A stretch of DNA of 6,798 nt from contig CACZNY010000283.1 of the NCBI GenBank assembly GCA_902782655.1, positions 1 to 6,798 of the forward strand, written 5' to 3'. Below are positions 6,703-6,798 of the stretch, piece after piece (within the stretch, counting starts at the first letter, position 1; each line of letters begins with the position of its first letter). A program made the translations under genes and the position numbers. Source of the DNA: an uncultured Lachnospiraceae bacterium (GTDB lineage Bacteria; Bacillota; Clostridia; Lachnospirales; Lachnospiraceae). The notes beneath the pieces are model-generated. The model was not told the origin of the DNA and did no database searches. It saw nothing but the letters and a program-made list of their open reading frames with translations.

Positions 6703-6798
6703 ATGAAGATTGAAAGCAGAGGCTATGAGGGCAAGATCAATCCGCATGTGGTGACTGTAATAGTCGCCGCTCTTTTTGTGTTTACGCTGGGTCTGGGA
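6703..6798 (+). CDS. Unrecognised protein with N-terminal membrane segment (3' end cut by window)
   Basis: Thirty-two codons are open from ATG 6703 to the window edge. The visible protein starts with a short polar, charged stretch (MKIESRGYEGKINPH). A hydrophobic run follows from about residue 16 (VVTVIVAALFVFTLGLG), consistent with a signal anchor or first membrane helix. There is no Shine-Dalgarno sequence in the 20 bases before the ATG. The frame is closed upstream by TGA (6652-6654), with no ATG, GTG or TTG between, so this is the first usable start. A promoter ends 7 bases before it. The visible part does not look like an anti-sigma kinase. I cannot name its function; a real gene is likely because of the promoter and the coherent membrane helix. 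Confidence 0.6.
   Translation, partial: MKIESRGYEGKINPHVVTVIVAALFVFTLGLG

Overview
This window looks like part of a Firmicutes (Clostridia, probably Lachnospiraceae-like) genome. The inference rests on strong AAGGAGG-type ribosome binding sites, moderate G+C with frequent ATA/AGA/AGG codons, and the pairing of an NHLP-type peptide exporter with STAS/SpoIIE-type regulators. The taxon is not established by the sequence. All genes I can support lie on the + strand.

Left part (1-4757): two large adjacent genes, 12 bases apart, encode the two ABC subunits of an NHLP-family (NHLM) bacteriocin/RiPP export system. The first is a C39 peptidase-permease-ATPase that would cut the leader from a precursor peptide during export. 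Its start lies just outside the window. The second is a permease-ATPase with a cNMP/cupin-like N-terminal region and what looks like a degenerate C39-like domain. Both ATPase domains have complete motifs, so a heterodimer with two working ATP sites is likely. No precursor peptide, HlyD adaptor or modification enzyme is visible; by family precedent these would lie upstream.

Middle (4758-4900): 143 bases with no convincing terminator or promoter. They hold a small hairpin (4767-4779) whose right arm is a Shine-Dalgarno-like AGGAG just before a 13-codon open frame.

Right part (4901-6588): a small STAS-domain anti-sigma-factor antagonist is followed by a membrane-anchored PP2C/SpoIIE-type phosphatase with about six membrane segments and an RsbU-like catalytic domain. 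These are two of the three parts of a partner-switching module; the anti-sigma kinase (RsbW/SpoIIAB type) is not in the window. A hairpin (5215-5240) overlaps the first part of the phosphatase ribosome binding site. The likely phosphatase start is ATG 5257, not an upstream in-frame GTG at 5230.

Right end (6589-6798): a 114-base spacer carries a good extended -10 promoter (TTGTCG, 16 bases, TATACT). It sits so close to the next start codon (ATG 6703) that the mRNA would be leaderless or nearly so. That last gene is cut by the window edge; only 32 residues are visible, with a hydrophobic segment beginning around residue 16, and I do not recognise it.

Taken together, the layout suggests a peptide export locus next to a membrane-sensing phosphatase/STAS switch. 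Whether the switch controls the exporter is inference from proximity only.
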